Counted from the first letter of the stretch, positions 1 through 13,900 are shown. The stretch is 64,000 bases of DNA from Planctomycetota bacterium (GCA_021776785.1 JAJFFF010000033.1:186001-250000); one strand, 5' to 3'. Program-made: numbers and translations. The notes: generated from the letters alone by a model not told the origin.

Positions 1-1
1 G

Positions 2-1566
<1,565 letters not shown>

Positions 1567-1589
1567 CCGCCCCGCCGGGACCGGCACCG

Positions 1590-1595
1590 TACAAT
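1590..1595 (+). promoter_or_regulatory. -10 element TACAAT, leaderless start context
   Basis: TACAAT lies six bases before the GTG start of the propeller gene at 1602. At that spacing transcription would begin at or next to the start codon. The same 6-nt arrangement recurs at 10900, 26461 and, on the minus strand, 62131. No convincing -35 element is visible. Inferred from sequence only. Confidence 0.5.
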
Positions 1596-1601
1596 GCCGC
1601 C

Positions 1602-3719
1602 GTGCTCCTGCGGCCTCGTCTCGCCTTTGTTCTCATTTCTTGCGCCCTCGCCGCAACCGGCTCGACGCTAGTCGCGCAGGACGTGGCGCGACCGCGCTAC
1701 AACAATTCGTTTGTCCATCAGGACGAGAACGCCAAAAAACTCAAGAACGAAGCAACGCAGGCGGCCAAGGCCGAGCAATACGCGCGCGCCGCACAACTCC
1801 TCGACCGGATGTTGGATCTCGCGCCCGTGGGGGTGCTTCCGCTGCGCGGCAGCGAACTTTACGTCTCCCCGCGGCGCTGGGCCATGATTCACCTGCTCGA
1901 CCAGAGCGGCCTGTTTCCGCGCGACGTGTTGGCGGAGTGGCGCAAGATCCGCGGGAAGCAAGCGGATCTCGAACTGATGGCGGCGATGACGGCGGGCGAA
2001 GAAGCGCGCGTTCTCACCCTACTCGCCCGGTTTCCCGCTGCTCCGCTGGCGCCCCTCGCGCTGTTAGCGCTCTGCGATCGCGCCATGCAACGCGGCGACG
2101 TCGAAAGCGCGCATGGCTTCCTGTTGCGGGCGCCGGGATATGTCCCGCGCAGCGAAGCGACAGCGTGGCTCGCGAGCGACGCATATCAAGCGCGCGCCCG
2201 GCACATCGAAGCTCTGCGGCAGAGCACATCATCGGATCGGCGCGACGGTTGGTCGACGCTCGGCGGCGCCCCCCATCGCGCGGCGCGCGGCGATGCGCTC
2301 GCGGAACCGTCCCAGCTCAAACTTCGGTGGCAAACCGTCATGCTGATCCAGGATCCGCAACACGACTTGCCGGAGGACCCCCCGCACAGTCCGATCCTTC
2401 CGTTCTATCCGGTTTGCGATCGCGACCAGCTCTATGTGCACCTCGGCACGACCGTCGCGATTCTAAATCGCAAGACGGGCGCCGTCGTGAACTACGCGCC
2501 CGAAGGGACGGAGTCGGATCCGGACGTCGCGGAAGCGATGCTCGTCGAATCCCCCGGCGTGCGCGCCGCGACGATCGACAACGGAATCCTGTACTTCAAC
2601 CAACTGTTCGCGTCGAAAAATCGCCTCGAAATCGCAACGACGAACCGCCTCGTTGCGTACGACGTGAAACGCAAGCGCACGATCTGGTACACGCAGTTCG
2701 ACCCCAACCATCCGATTCCTGTTTTCCGCAAACCTATTTTCTTTCGGGGCGCCCCCGCTGTCGTCGGCGATCGCGTCTACGTCTACGGCGCGGTGCGCGC
2801 GCACGTGGACACACGCCCCACGCGCTCCGAAGAAGCGCACATCTTTTGCTTCGACCGGCGCCGCGGACGCCTCGTGTGGCATCGCTATCTCGGTTACGGC
2901 GAGACGGCGGCGGGTCGCAAGCTTCCGCCCCTGAGCGGCTTGTCTCCGGCCGTGCGATCCGGCGTCGTCGCCGTGGTGACCGGCCTCGGCGTCGCCGCCA
3001 CGCTCGACGCCGCCACGGGAGACATCTTGTGGATGCTGCAATACGACCGGCAGCAGCCGTCCGAACGGGCGCGCCTGACGGACTACGAGGACCAGCGCAA
3101 GGTGTATCGCGGTTCGGGGTGGATGCGTGAGCCGCCGCGGATCGTCGGGGATGCCGTCTATTTCGCACCGTTTGATTCCGACGACATGTTCAAGTGCTGG
3201 CTCTTTGGCGCGCGCCGACCCCAAGACCCGCTGCTGGTGGTCCAGTGGAACCGGCGCCGCGACGGCAGCGCGCCCCTCTTGGAGTATGTCGGTGGGATCA
3301 CGCGGGATCGCATCTATTACGTGGGGCGCCGCGACCCCTTCCGCGACATTGCCGCGTATCGCCCGGTTGTCAGCCACCGGTTGGACGACGAAGCCTCGCT
3401 CCGCTTCGGGCTCATTCCCGCCGATATCCGCGACCCGTCCGGAGCCCGCCGGATCCCCCCCGAGATTTATGGGCGCCCGACGCTGGCCGGCGACCACCTG
3501 ATCGTGCCCACCAAGCAAAGGGCCTACCGCTTTGCGACCCTCGACATCGCCGGCGACCCGGCCGGGAGCCGAGAAATCCCGCTGCTGCCCGGCATCCCGG
3601 CCGGAGTCTTCGAAACCGGACCGCTCGAAAACGCCGCGGCGTTCGGCAACCTCATCGCCGTCGATGGACTCCTCTACGCCGTCACCACCGACCGCGTGGT
3701 CTGCTACGGACCGCGCTAG
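1602..3719 (+). CDS. Secreted PQQ-like (BamB-type) beta-propeller protein
   Basis: A 705-residue protein. The start is placed at GTG 1602 because it gives a good signal peptide (LAFVLISCALAATGSTLVAQ); upstream in-frame codons encode an Arg-rich non-signal sequence. The N-terminal third is helical, with TPR-like content (AAKAEQYARAAQLLDRML). From about residue 210 there are repeated blades ending in motifs such as VAILNRKTGAVV, LVWHRYLGYGE and AATLDAATGDILWML, typical of PQQ-like repeat propellers. Families of this type bind peptides or scaffold envelope complexes; no catalytic residues are apparent. It resembles part of the larger protein at 10912. A -10 box six bases upstream suggests its own leaderless transcript. 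Confidence 0.8.
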   Translation: MLLRPRLAFVLISCALAATGSTLVAQDVARPRYNNSFVHQDENAKKLKNEATQAAKAEQYARAAQLLDRMLDLAPVGVLPLRGSELYVSPRRWAMIHLLDQSGLFPRDVLAEWRKIRGKQADLELMAAMTAGEEARVLTLLARFPAAPLAPLALLALCDRAMQRGDVESAHGFLLRAPGYVPRSEATAWLASDAYQARARHIEALRQSTSSDRRDGWSTLGGAPHRAARGDALAEPSQLKLRWQTVMLIQDPQHDLPEDPPHSPILPFYPVCDRDQLYVHLGTTVAILNRKTGAVVNYAPEGTESDPDVAEAMLVESPGVRAATIDNGILYFNQLFASKNRLEIATTNRLVAYDVKRKRTIWYTQFDPNHPIPVFRKPIFFRGAPAVVGDRVYVYGAVRAHVDTRPTRSEEAHIFCFDRRRGRLVWHRYLGYGETAAGRKLPPLSGLSPAVRSGVVAVVTGLGVAATLDAATGDILWMLQYDRQQPSERARLTDYEDQRKVYRGSGWMREPPRIVGDAVYFAPFDSDDMFKCWLFGARRPQDPLLVVQWNRRRDGSAPLLEYVGGITRDRIYYVGRRDPFRDIAAYRPVVSHRLDDEASLRFGLIPADIRDPSGARRIPPEIYGRPTLAGDHLIVPTKQRAYRFATLDIAGDPAGSREIPLLPGIPAGVFETGPLENAAAFGNLIAVDGLLYAVTTDRVVCYGPR

Positions 3720-3808
3720 GTTCCGCCGGAGCGGGTCCCCATGGCGCCCCGTGAAATTTCCAGCCGCCCCAGCGAGTGTGGGCGCGTATTCAAGGTGGTG
3801 ATCGACCC

Positions 3809-3814
3809 TATACT
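3809..3814 (+). promoter_or_regulatory. Candidate -10 element TATACT upstream of the moxR operon
   Basis: TATACT is the best -10-like hexamer between the propeller gene and moxR. It would give a leader of about 125 nt that carries the decayed tandem repeat at 3842-3949. No good -35 element is seen at 16-18 bases upstream, so this is tentative. Confidence 0.35.
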
Positions 3815-3841
3815 GAGGCGCTGCCGGCCACCTCGCTGACA

Positions 3842-3946
3842 GCGTCGACGCTTTTTGGTTCCACGCCTGACCGCATGAACGCTTTCTTCAACGCCTGACG
3901 GCGGTGAGACATTTTGATTCCGCGCCTCACGGCGTCGAGACTTTCT

Positions 3947-3949
<3 letters not shown>
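3842..3949 (+). repeat. Degenerate ~31-bp tandem repeat ending at the moxR start codon
   Basis: Three and a half imperfect copies: 3842-3872 (31 nt), 3873-3900 (28 nt), 3901-3931 (31 nt) and a partial copy 3932-3949 that ends with the ATG of moxR. Shared pieces are GCGTCGA, GACTTTTTGATTCC and CGCCTGACG. The copies are diverged but in register. Confidence 0.6.
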
Positions 3950-4984
<1,035 letters not shown>

Positions 4985-5845
4985 AGTACTCAATTCGGTC
5001 AGCGGGCTTGAACTCAAAGCGCGCTTGATCGTTGAGGGCTTCGTCTCCGGGATGCACCGTTCGCCATTCCACGGATTCTCCGTGGAGTTTGCGGAACACC
5101 GTGAATACGTGCCGGGCGACGACGTGCGCTTCGTCGACTGGAAGGTGTTTGGCAAGAGCGATCGCTACTACATCAAGCAGTACGAGGAAGAGACCAATCT
5201 CCGCGCCTGGCTGATGGTCGATCTCTCGGAATCGATGGAATACGGCTCGGGCGCGCTCAACAAGATCGACTACGCGCGCCACGCCGCGGCGGCGCTCGCG
5301 TACTTGATCACGCAGCAGCAAGACGCCGTCGGACTTTGCCTCTTTGGCGATGAAGTCCGCGACGTCATGCCCGCCGCGTCGAGCAGCGGCCATCTACGCG
5401 TGTTGATCAATCGCCTCGAAGAGATCAAGACGCGCGGCAAGACCAACATCTCGTCGGCGATCAACGTGGCGTCCGAGCAGATCGGACGGCGCGGCGTTGT
5501 GATCATCCTGTCGGACCTGCTGGATTCCCCCGAACGCATCATGGATGCCGTGCAGCTCCTGCGGCACCGCAGCCATGAAGTGATTTTGTTTCACATCCTC
5601 GACAAGGACGAACGCACGTTTCCGTTCGAGCGCATGACGCGCTTTGAAGGGTTGGAGTCCATGCCGCAGGTGATGGCCGATCCGGCCGCGCTACGCGCGC
5701 AATACATTAAGGAACTCAACGCGTTCACGCAGCGCCTCCGACGCGGTTGCCTGCGCAACGGCGCGGACTTTGTCGAGATTGATACGTCCACGCCGCTCGA
5801 TGTCGCGTTGTCGTCTTACCTCGCGTCGCGCGGGAGGCGTCGTTG

Positions 5846-8116
5846 ATGACTCTTCCGTTGCTCTTCGCACTCGCGCACCCCGGGTTGATGTGGACCGGCC
5901 TCGCGCTCGTCTCGGTGCCGATTTTGATCCATCTGTTCTTCCGGCGACGCCATCGCGTCGTCCGTTGGGCGGCGATGGAATTTTTGTTGGCCGCGCTGCG
6001 CAAACAAAAACGCCGGATGGAGGTCGAGAACCTCATCCTGTTGCTGGTTCGCATCGCGCTGATCGCGCTCCTGGGCCTCGCTCTTGCGCGTCCGGCCGTC
6101 GAAGCCTCGTCGTTTAACGCGATGGGCGTTGGCGCGCGCGCCGTCGCTTTGGTCATCGACACGTCGGCCTCGATGGGGGCGCTGCTCAACGGCCGCCCGA
6201 TGCTCGACCGCGCCCGCGAACGCGCATCCAAAACGCTGCTCGATCTCCCCGAGGAGAGCCGCGTCACGCTGCTCGTCTCGCGCGGCGACGGGTCCGGCGC
6301 TCCCCAAGTCTTGGTCGAAAGCGCCACGCCGGCCGATGCCCGTGCGCGTTTGGGCGGCATCACGCTCGCGTACGGTCCGAACGATCTTGCGAGCGTGTTT
6401 CGCCTCGCGGGGCGCAAGCTCAAGACGATGCGCGGACGCGCCATGGTGCTCTTCCTAAGCGACCTGCAGCGACGCGATTGGTTGCCGGGCGGCGCCCGCC
6501 ACGACGACCTTCACGGCGCGCTGCGTCAGCTTGCGACCGACGAGGGACAATCGCCTCCGGTCGTGTTACTCGACGTCAACGGCGGCGACTTCAACAACGT
6601 CGTCGTGACGGACTTGGTCATTGACGAAGGGCTGGAGGCGTTCGCGCCGTCCGTGCTCGGACTCAGTGCGGCTGTCGTCAACTTCGGCACCGCACCCGCG
6701 AGCGGGCGCATCGCTTTGTTTGTCGGACGCGCCGACGGCGGATGGGAACGCAAACAATCCGTCGAGGTCAAAGACATCGTGCCGACGCTGGCGTCGGCGA
6801 CCGCCGCTGAGTTCGCAAGAAAAGAAGTTCAGTTCCACCTTCCGATTCGCAAGGAGGACGAGGGTCCGCTTCCGATCAAGGTGCTGTTTGAGCCGGATAG
6901 CACCGGCGATCGGCTGGAGTCGGACAACCAACGGTTCTTGGCCATCCATGCACGGCCGCCGGTTCGGTTCTTGCCCGTCCGGAACTACGAAGGCGCTTTA
7001 AATGTCTTGCGCGACATGGAGACGATTGAGGTCATCGAGTTTGAGCAGGCGATTTATCCAAACGACCTCAGCGACGAAGATCTGACGGGAATCGACGTGG
7101 TGTTGTGGGCCGATGCCAACATTCACGACTTAGATGCCGAGGGTGCGACCAAGCTTGAGAAATTCGTGCGCGGTGGCGGCGCCTTCCTCGCGTACCTCGG
7201 GACCGAAGCACGCCCCGACAAAGTCAACGCCGCGTTCTTCAAGGAGTATCGCGACGGATCGTTCCAGGGTTTGTTCCCGTTCATGTTGGCCGACGGCAAC
7301 AACATGCCGATTGACGACGAAAACCCGACGCACATCGACATCGAATCCGCGCGCGGGCCGTTGTTTCGCGAAATGGCGGAGAGCCCCGGGCTCTTCTATT
7401 CGCCCGACATCATCGGATTCCGCGCGCTGCGCAAGGACACACAAGATCTCGATGCGTACGTGAAAGCGCGCTACGTGAACGGTGAGCCGGCCGTCTTGGT
7501 TCATCGCCTGGGTCGCGGGTTAGTCGTTGCCGTCACCACGACGCCCGATGAACGCGCGATCCGCCTGAACGGCTCGATCCTGCCCGCCGCGTTTTTCTTC
7601 AACGCCGCGCACTTCTTGGTCGAGCAGGACCCGCGGCTGCGCAACGTGCTCGTCGGCGAGACCATCGTGGTCTCCCTGCCGCCCAGCGCGAAAGAGATCA
7701 TCGTGGAGCAACCGGAGCGCGCCGGTGGAACGATCCGCGAGCCCATCACCGAACCCGACGCGCCCTATCGGTTGTCGAGTACGGGTGCACCCGGAATCTA
7801 TCGGATCGCCATCAAGTCGGCCGCGGCGAGTGCGACAAGCGGACTCCCGTCCGAAAAGCGTCACGTGGCGGCGGTGAACCTACATCCGAGCGAGAGCGAC
7901 CTGCGTCGCGCCGGGGCCTCCGAATTGGAGCAGGCCTACCGCGCGGGCGGCGTGAAACTCATGTTTTCGTCCGACGTCGAAGAAGCGCTGCCGGAAGCGA
8001 CGGATACAACGGGTGAACTCGCGCGCACGCTCCTCGGCATCGTCGTCGCCTTGCTTGGCGTGGAGCTCTTCTTGGCTTGGTACTTCGGTAACCGACGAAA
8101 GGCGGGAAGCGCATGA
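5846..8116 (+). CDS. BatA-like membrane protein with vWA domain
   Basis: 756 residues starting at ATG 5846 (overlap TGATG with the DUF58 gene). The N-terminus matches the aerotolerance-regulator type: two membrane segments at about 12-31 and 62-80 around a basic FFRRRHRVVRWAAMEFLLAALRK loop. A vWA domain follows, with DTSAS at 105-109. The middle is extracytoplasmic beta-rich sequence with a GATase1-like segment (KFVRGGGAFLAYLG), and a C-terminal membrane segment lies near 730-748 (LLGIVVALLGVELFLAWYF). Acts with MoxR and DUF58 in the inner membrane; the precise role is unknown. Confidence 0.85.
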   Translation: MTLPLLFALAHPGLMWTGLALVSVPILIHLFFRRRHRVVRWAAMEFLLAALRKQKRRMEVENLILLLVRIALIALLGLALARPAVEASSFNAMGVGARAVALVIDTSASMGALLNGRPMLDRARERASKTLLDLPEESRVTLLVSRGDGSGAPQVLVESATPADARARLGGITLAYGPNDLASVFRLAGRKLKTMRGRAMVLFLSDLQRRDWLPGGARHDDLHGALRQLATDEGQSPPVVLLDVNGGDFNNVVVTDLVIDEGLEAFAPSVLGLSAAVVNFGTAPASGRIALFVGRADGGWERKQSVEVKDIVPTLASATAAEFARKEVQFHLPIRKEDEGPLPIKVLFEPDSTGDRLESDNQRFLAIHARPPVRFLPVRNYEGALNVLRDMETIEVIEFEQAIYPNDLSDEDLTGIDVVLWADANIHDLDAEGATKLEKFVRGGGAFLAYLGTEARPDKVNAAFFKEYRDGSFQGLFPFMLADGNNMPIDDENPTHIDIESARGPLFREMAESPGLFYSPDIIGFRALRKDTQDLDAYVKARYVNGEPAVLVHRLGRGLVVAVTTTPDERAIRLNGSILPAAFFFNAAHFLVEQDPRLRNVLVGETIVVSLPPSAKEIIVEQPERAGGTIREPITEPDAPYRLSSTGAPGIYRIAIKSAAASATSGLPSEKRHVAAVNLHPSESDLRRAGASELEQAYRAGGVKLMFSSDVEEALPEATDTTGELARTLLGIVVALLGVELFLAWYFGNRRKAGSA

Positions 8117-10608
8117 TGAACGCCGTTTCCTCCACGACGCTGCGCTGGACCGCGTTGCCGCCGCTTTGGATCATCGTGCTCGTCATCGCGCCGCTCGTGA
8201 TCTTGGGCGTTCGCTGGATTTATCGCCGCGAAGGCGGGCGCACGGCTTCACGCTTGCGCCCTCTGATGATGGCGCTCCGCGTCGGCGTGATCGCGCTCGC
8301 ACTGACCGCGTTTTTCGGGCCGTACGCCGAGACGATCGAGGGCGACGAGTATAAACGCCACCTAATCGTCGCCGTCGATACGTCCCGCTCGATGCACTTG
8401 CGCGACGCCAACGGTTATGCGAGCGACGCGGAGCTGGCCGCCAAGATTCGCGAAGCCGCCGGCATGGGTGCGGCGACCGATCTCGCGACCAAACGCCGCA
8501 TCGAGATCATCGCGGGCGTGCTCAAAAGCAAACCCGAATTCATCGAACGACTCTCCGAGAAGTTCGAGTTGCACCTCTACCGATTTGACTCGGGCGTGGC
8601 GGGCTTGTTCGAGCCGGAAGAGGGCATGACGCCGGGTGCCGTCGCGGAGGCGTTCCTGGCGCGCGTTCCCAGCGAAGCGACCGGCAAAGTGACCCGCATC
8701 GGATCGGCGATCGAAACACTCGTCCGCCAATTCGACGCGCGCAACGAACCGGTCGCGGGCATCTTGATGTTCACCGACGGTCGCCATACCGGCGGCGCCC
8801 CCCTTCCCGTCGAGGAAGCGCGCCGCGCCGCCGAGGGAACGCGGAGCGGGATTCCGATCTTCCCGGTGGCGATTGGCGATCCCGCCACGGCGATCAACAT
8901 CGGCGTGTCGCGCGTGGACGCACCGGAAGTCGCCCTCGCCGGCGACCAGGTGGCGTTTACGGTCAGCGTTTACGCGCGCGGGCTGGCCGGACGCGAGGCG
9001 GACCTGCGCGTGCACGTCCTAAACGAAGACGGCACGGTGGCCGAAACGCTTCCGATTGAAGTCGAGCCGTTCGCGCTGCCCAGCGAAGACGAGCCCGCCA
9101 AAAAGATCTCGTTTCGCCATCGGTTCTCCGACCCGGGTCGCTATCGACTGCGCGTCGGCGTCGATCCCTACCCCGGCGAGGCGGTGCATAGCGACAACTA
9201 TCAAGAGCACATCCTTCGCATCGTGCAGCTCAAGATGCGCGTGCTGTATGTCGTCGCGCGCCCCAACTACACCTACCGCTTCCTCAAAGAAGCGTTGTTT
9301 CGCGCCGAAAACATCATCGACGCGCAGATCCTACTGCTGAGTGCGGAAGCCGAGTGGCCGCAGGAAGCGTCGCGCGCGAATGAACCGTTGCTGGTGTTCC
9401 CGCGCACCAAACGCGAGCTCGCGCAGTACGACGTGATCATCCTGATGGATGTCGATCCCGACGACGCGCGGATCTCCGGCGGCGACGCGATCGTCAAAAA
9501 AGAGATCCTGGGCGGCATCGCCGAATGGGTGAAGCAAGGCGGTGGACTGGTGCTCCACGCCGGGCGACACGGCAACATTCCAGACCGCCTCCTGGACACG
9601 CCGATGATGCCGCTCCTCCCCGTGGTTCCGCACCGGGTAGTGAGTGATGTCGACAAGGAAAGACGCATCGACATCGGCCAGAAAAAACGCTTCACGCTGA
9701 CCGACGCGGGCGCGGCGCACCCGGTGATGCGCGTCCTTTCCGATCCGCGCGAGGCGCGCCAGTTCTGGGACGGCTCGGACTACGAAACAACGTATTGCTG
9801 GTACGCCGCGGTCGAGAAAGCCAAGTCGAGCGCCACCGTGCTCGCCGTGCGCCGCGGTCTTGAGGGCAAACAGGATCCGCTGATCGCTCTGCTCGACTAC
9901 GGCTTAGGCAAAGTGCTGTGGTTGGGAACGGACGAGCTGTGGCGGATGCGGCGCGGAGTGGAGAACCTCTACTACTGGGGATTTTGGTCCGGGGTCATTC
10001 GCCACCTCGCGACGTATCGTTTGCTTGGCGGCAACAAGCGCATCAAGATCTGGATCGATCGGGCGGATGGGCGCTACCAAGTCGGTGATTCCGTCCGCGT
10101 CGAAGCGAAATTTTTGGACGAGAACTTTGAGCCGGTCGTTCCTGATGACGTGACCGGCGATGCGACACGGACGATCAAACTGCGCGGGCCCGACGGCGTC
10201 GAGCAAGACGTTGTCTTGAACGCCGAAATCACCGACCCCCCCGAAGGGTTGTTTTGGACGCGCATCACGGCCGGCACGCCCGGCACGTACAGCTTGCTGG
10301 CGTTGGCGCCGGGCGAGGACGAGCCCGCGGAAGAAACGTTCGTCGTCGAGGACACGACCGCGGAAACGAAAGATCCGCTGCTGGACGCCGAGACCTTGGA
10401 GGCGATCGCATCCGCGAGTCGCGGCGCGGTTTTGCAGCCCCACGAGTTTCATCTGCTGCTCGAAGACCAGCGCGTCCCGCACGGCAGCATCATGCGCTCG
10501 GGCGAACCGCATCGCACCGACCTGTGGGATCGCGCCTGGGTGCTTTGGCTGTTCGTCGGCCTGCTGGCCGCGGAGTGGATCCTGCGGCGCATGAACCTCC
10601 TGCTCTAG
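8113..10608 (+). CDS. Membrane protein with vWA and glutamine-amidotransferase-like domains
   Basis: 831 residues. ATG 8113 overlaps the previous stop (ATGA); a second ATG at 8116 is equally possible. Two N-terminal membrane segments (about 17-36 and 55-70) precede a vWA domain with DTSRS at 89-93. A beta-rich middle follows, then a class I GATase-like domain (IAEWVKQGGGLVLHAGRHG) without an obvious catalytic Cys triad. A C-terminal membrane helix ends the protein (WVLWLFVGLLAAEWILRR). Proteins of this layout are the last gene of planctomycete MoxR clusters. Probably an inner-membrane scaffold facing the periplasm. Confidence 0.82.
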   Translation: MMNAVSSTTLRWTALPPLWIIVLVIAPLVILGVRWIYRREGGRTASRLRPLMMALRVGVIALALTAFFGPYAETIEGDEYKRHLIVAVDTSRSMHLRDANGYASDAELAAKIREAAGMGAATDLATKRRIEIIAGVLKSKPEFIERLSEKFELHLYRFDSGVAGLFEPEEGMTPGAVAEAFLARVPSEATGKVTRIGSAIETLVRQFDARNEPVAGILMFTDGRHTGGAPLPVEEARRAAEGTRSGIPIFPVAIGDPATAINIGVSRVDAPEVALAGDQVAFTVSVYARGLAGREADLRVHVLNEDGTVAETLPIEVEPFALPSEDEPAKKISFRHRFSDPGRYRLRVGVDPYPGEAVHSDNYQEHILRIVQLKMRVLYVVARPNYTYRFLKEALFRAENIIDAQILLLSAEAEWPQEASRANEPLLVFPRTKRELAQYDVIILMDVDPDDARISGGDAIVKKEILGGIAEWVKQGGGLVLHAGRHGNIPDRLLDTPMMPLLPVVPHRVVSDVDKERRIDIGQKKRFTLTDAGAAHPVMRVLSDPREARQFWDGSDYETTYCWYAAVEKAKSSATVLAVRRGLEGKQDPLIALLDYGLGKVLWLGTDELWRMRRGVENLYYWGFWSGVIRHLATYRLLGGNKRIKIWIDRADGRYQVGDSVRVEAKFLDENFEPVVPDDVTGDATRTIKLRGPDGVEQDVVLNAEITDPPEGLFWTRITAGTPGTYSLLALAPGEDEPAEETFVVEDTTAETKDPLLDAETLEAIASASRGAVLQPHEFHLLLEDQRVPHGSIMRSGEPHRTDLWDRAWVLWLFVGLLAAEWILRRMNLLL

Positions 10609-10911
10609 CAGCCGTTGAAGAAGTAATCGTCAGGCGAGAGCGCGGGCTCGGAGTCGAATCAAGGAGCGAGCCGGAGACCGCGCCGCAAGCGAGGGCGAGG
10701 ATTCGCGTCGCAGCGATGGGCTCGCCAGATAAAGCAATGCGGCGCTCGTAGTTCCCGAGGACATTTTCAGCGGTCTGCTGGGTGGGCCCGCGACCGCGCG
10801 GAGCACCCGAGCGTCGCGACGAGGCGCCGCGTGAACGTCGAACCACAATCGAACACCTCCGAATTCGGTTGGAACCGCACGCCGGGGGTCTCGCGGGCGT
10901 AAACTAGAGAC
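10609..10911. other. Intergenic region before the 1484-residue protein gene
   Basis: About 300 bases without a supported gene. The only feature seen is the -10 box at 10900-10905. No terminator with a T-run was found after the vWA gene. Confidence 0.5.
10900..10905 (+). promoter_or_regulatory. -10 element TAAACT, leaderless start context
   Basis: TAAACT ends six bases before the GTG at 10912, the same geometry as at 1590 and 26461. No clear -35. Confidence 0.5.
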
Positions 10912-13900
10912 GTGCCGCGCATCATCGCCTTCTCGCTCCTAGGTCTGGTCAGCGTGCTCGGCGCGCAGGGCAAGGAGGACGGTCGTCCGTTCTGGGTCTC
11001 GACGCCGCCGCCGGCCGCCAGCCCCATCAACGCGGCGCAGGCAGCGCTCATTCAGGGGGACACGCGGTCGGCTGTGCGGAGCCTGCAATCGCTCATGGAC
11101 GATCGCTCGGGGCAGCGCCTCGACTACGCGTTCATCGAGCGGCCGCAAAAAGATCCGAACAAGTCCGTCGATCGATTCGTCGGAGCCCGCGCATCCGCCG
11201 TAAGACTACTCCTCAGCATGGGCCGCAAGGGGTTTGAGCTGTATGAGGAGATGTTTGGGGCCCGCGCCCAAGTCGAGCTCCTCAAAGCGCTCGCCACCAA
11301 CTCGCAGACCGAGTTGATTACGGTGGCGCGCCGCTTCGAACCGAGCCGCGCGGGCCGTCATGCCCTTTTGGCTTTGGTTGATCGCGCGCTCCTGCGTGGC
11401 CAGCCCGCCGAGGCGCGGTTGCTCCTCGCGCGGTTGAGTCGTTTGCACACGTCGGCGTTCGCGATTCCCGCCGTCCGCGCTCGTTTGATCGAAGCGGTGT
11501 CAAAAGACATCTCGCGCGGCGGTCCGCCCGCCAGCGAGCACGAAATCCTCGCCGGCGTTCCGCCGCAACTCGTGCCGCCGCGAGATGCGTGGCCGATGAT
11601 GGGTGGAAACGCGGCGCGCAATGGCGTGGCGGACGCGGTGCATTTTCACCCCATCCACTACACGAAGTCGTTCACGATTCAGGAACGCCACTGGGATCGG
11701 CCCAACAAACCAACCCGTGATTGGCGTGTGCGCCGCGTGCAGCAGCCCAAGTGGTCCGAGCAATGGGATGAGTACAACCCGCTGCACCCGGTGATTGCGC
11801 GCGGCTCGCTGATCGTGAACGACGGCCCGCAGATTTCTTCGGTCAACTTGTTCACCGGCGAAACACAATGGGTCGTTCCGTCACGCACCGACGTGCTGCC
11901 GCGCGGGCGGACCAATTTGGCCACGTTGCTGACTCCGGTTGTCGATGACGGAGTCGTCTACGCCGCCCTTGAGGTGCGCGTCGCGCACGATAGCCAGGAG
12001 CTGCAAGGCGTTCCGATCACGTACTACATCCCGGAACGGCGCCTCGTCGCGATCGATCTGGATACCGGCGCTGTGTTGTGGTCGCACGACGAAAAATGGG
12101 CCGCGAGTACACCGGAAACAAAAGACATGGGCCGCCTCACCGTGTCGGGGCCGCCGCTTGTGCGTGGCGAGCGCATCTATGTGCCCGCTGCACGCAGCAC
12201 AGGGACGTTTGAGAACTGGATCGTCGCGCTCGATCGCCGAAGCGGCAAGTTGATCTACGCGACCAGCGTGAGCGACGGCCAACAGGAACTCAATCTGTTC
12301 GGGCGCCAACTGCAAGAGGCGTTTTCGACGCCCATCGCCGAGCGCGACGGCGTTCTCTACTACGGCACCAACATGGGCATCGTGGCCGCGATCGACGCGC
12401 TGCTGGGAACGCCGCTCTGGGCGACCGCCTACCCCATCGTGACGATCCCCTCGACGTTTTATTGGTTCGAGGCGCCGCGGCGCGCGTCGCGTCTCGACAA
12501 CGGCCCGCCGGTCATCGTCGGCGACACGGCCGTGTTTTCCCCGTCGGACGGCGAACACGTTCTCGCGGTCGACACAAAGACAGGACGCAAAAAGTGGCAC
12601 TGGCATTGGCGGTCGCTACGTAGCTTGCGCGTCCGCACGGTTGTCGGCGCCGACAAAGAACGCGTGTACTTGTCCGGACCGGGCACCGCGATGGCGCTTT
12701 GGCTCATCGACGACGAATCGCGGCAGGCGCGACAAGGCAAGCTCGCGTGGCACACCGAGCTGCGAGGCACCGCGGAGCTCGCCGTGGGGCGCGCGCCGGA
12801 GCTGATCGGGCGTGGCGTCCTGGCCAAGAACGGACTCTGGCTGCCGGGCGAACGCTACATCTATCAGATCGAAGAGAAGACCGGACGCGTCCGCGCCGCG
12901 CACTCCCGCGACGAGCAATCGCGAACACCGCTGCATCTGGTGTCCGGCGCGGGCGTGCTCGTCACGTCGGGACGCGATTTCGTAAGCGCGCGTTTTTCGA
13001 TGGACGAAGTCATGGAGCGCGCAAAGAGTAAGTCCGATCGCGCGCCGGAAGATCCCGACGCGCAGCTCCAGGCCGCGGACGTGTTCTTGGCGGCGGGCGC
13101 CGTTGCGGATGCCGTGGCGCGTTACCGTTTGGCGGAACGCAAGGCGGTCGCGGCCGGCGCGGCGGGTAAAGCGGACCGCGCGCGCCATGGACTGCATCGT
13201 GCGCTCTTGCAACGCGCGACCGGTTTGCTCCGGTCAGCGCCGGATCGCGCGCCCGCGGATTTCGAGGCCGCCTTCCGCGCCGCGCCGGACGAGACCACCG
13301 CGCTGCGCGCACGGTTGTATCTCGACGCGGTGTTGGACGCGCGCGAGGATCCGACCCACAACGAGTGGCGGCTGCGGAACTTGCGCGCACTCGTGCGCGA
13401 CTTCGGCGGCTCGACCATGGACGGCGGCCGCCGGTCCGTGCGCGGCGACGCCATGCGGCGCATCACCGACCTCTTGCTGGCCATGGACAAACCGAAGCTC
13501 GCGTTGGAAGTGCTTCACGAGTTGCTCGAGTTTGATACCAAGGGAGAGGACGGACGGTGGGCGGAACGACGCCTTCGCATGCTGCTGCTGGAGCGCGGTC
13601 GCGGCGTCTACGAGGTCTACGAAAATCGCGCTGCGCGATTGTTTCGCACCGCGTTGGAGAGCGACGACTTGCTCGCCGTCGAGCAGGGTTTGCGCCTCTA
13701 CTCCAACGCGGTTGCGGCCGTGCCGGCCATGCTGCGGCTCGCGGAGCGACGTTTGGCCCGCAAGGAACCGAGCGAGGCGGCGCGCGTCCTGCAGCGGTTC
13801 TTGGCGGAGCACGGCGGGTCCAACGATGCCCCGCGCGCGCTGGCGCTGATGGTGTCAGCGTTGCACGAGAGCGGTTCGCACGGGTTGGCGTACGCCGCCC

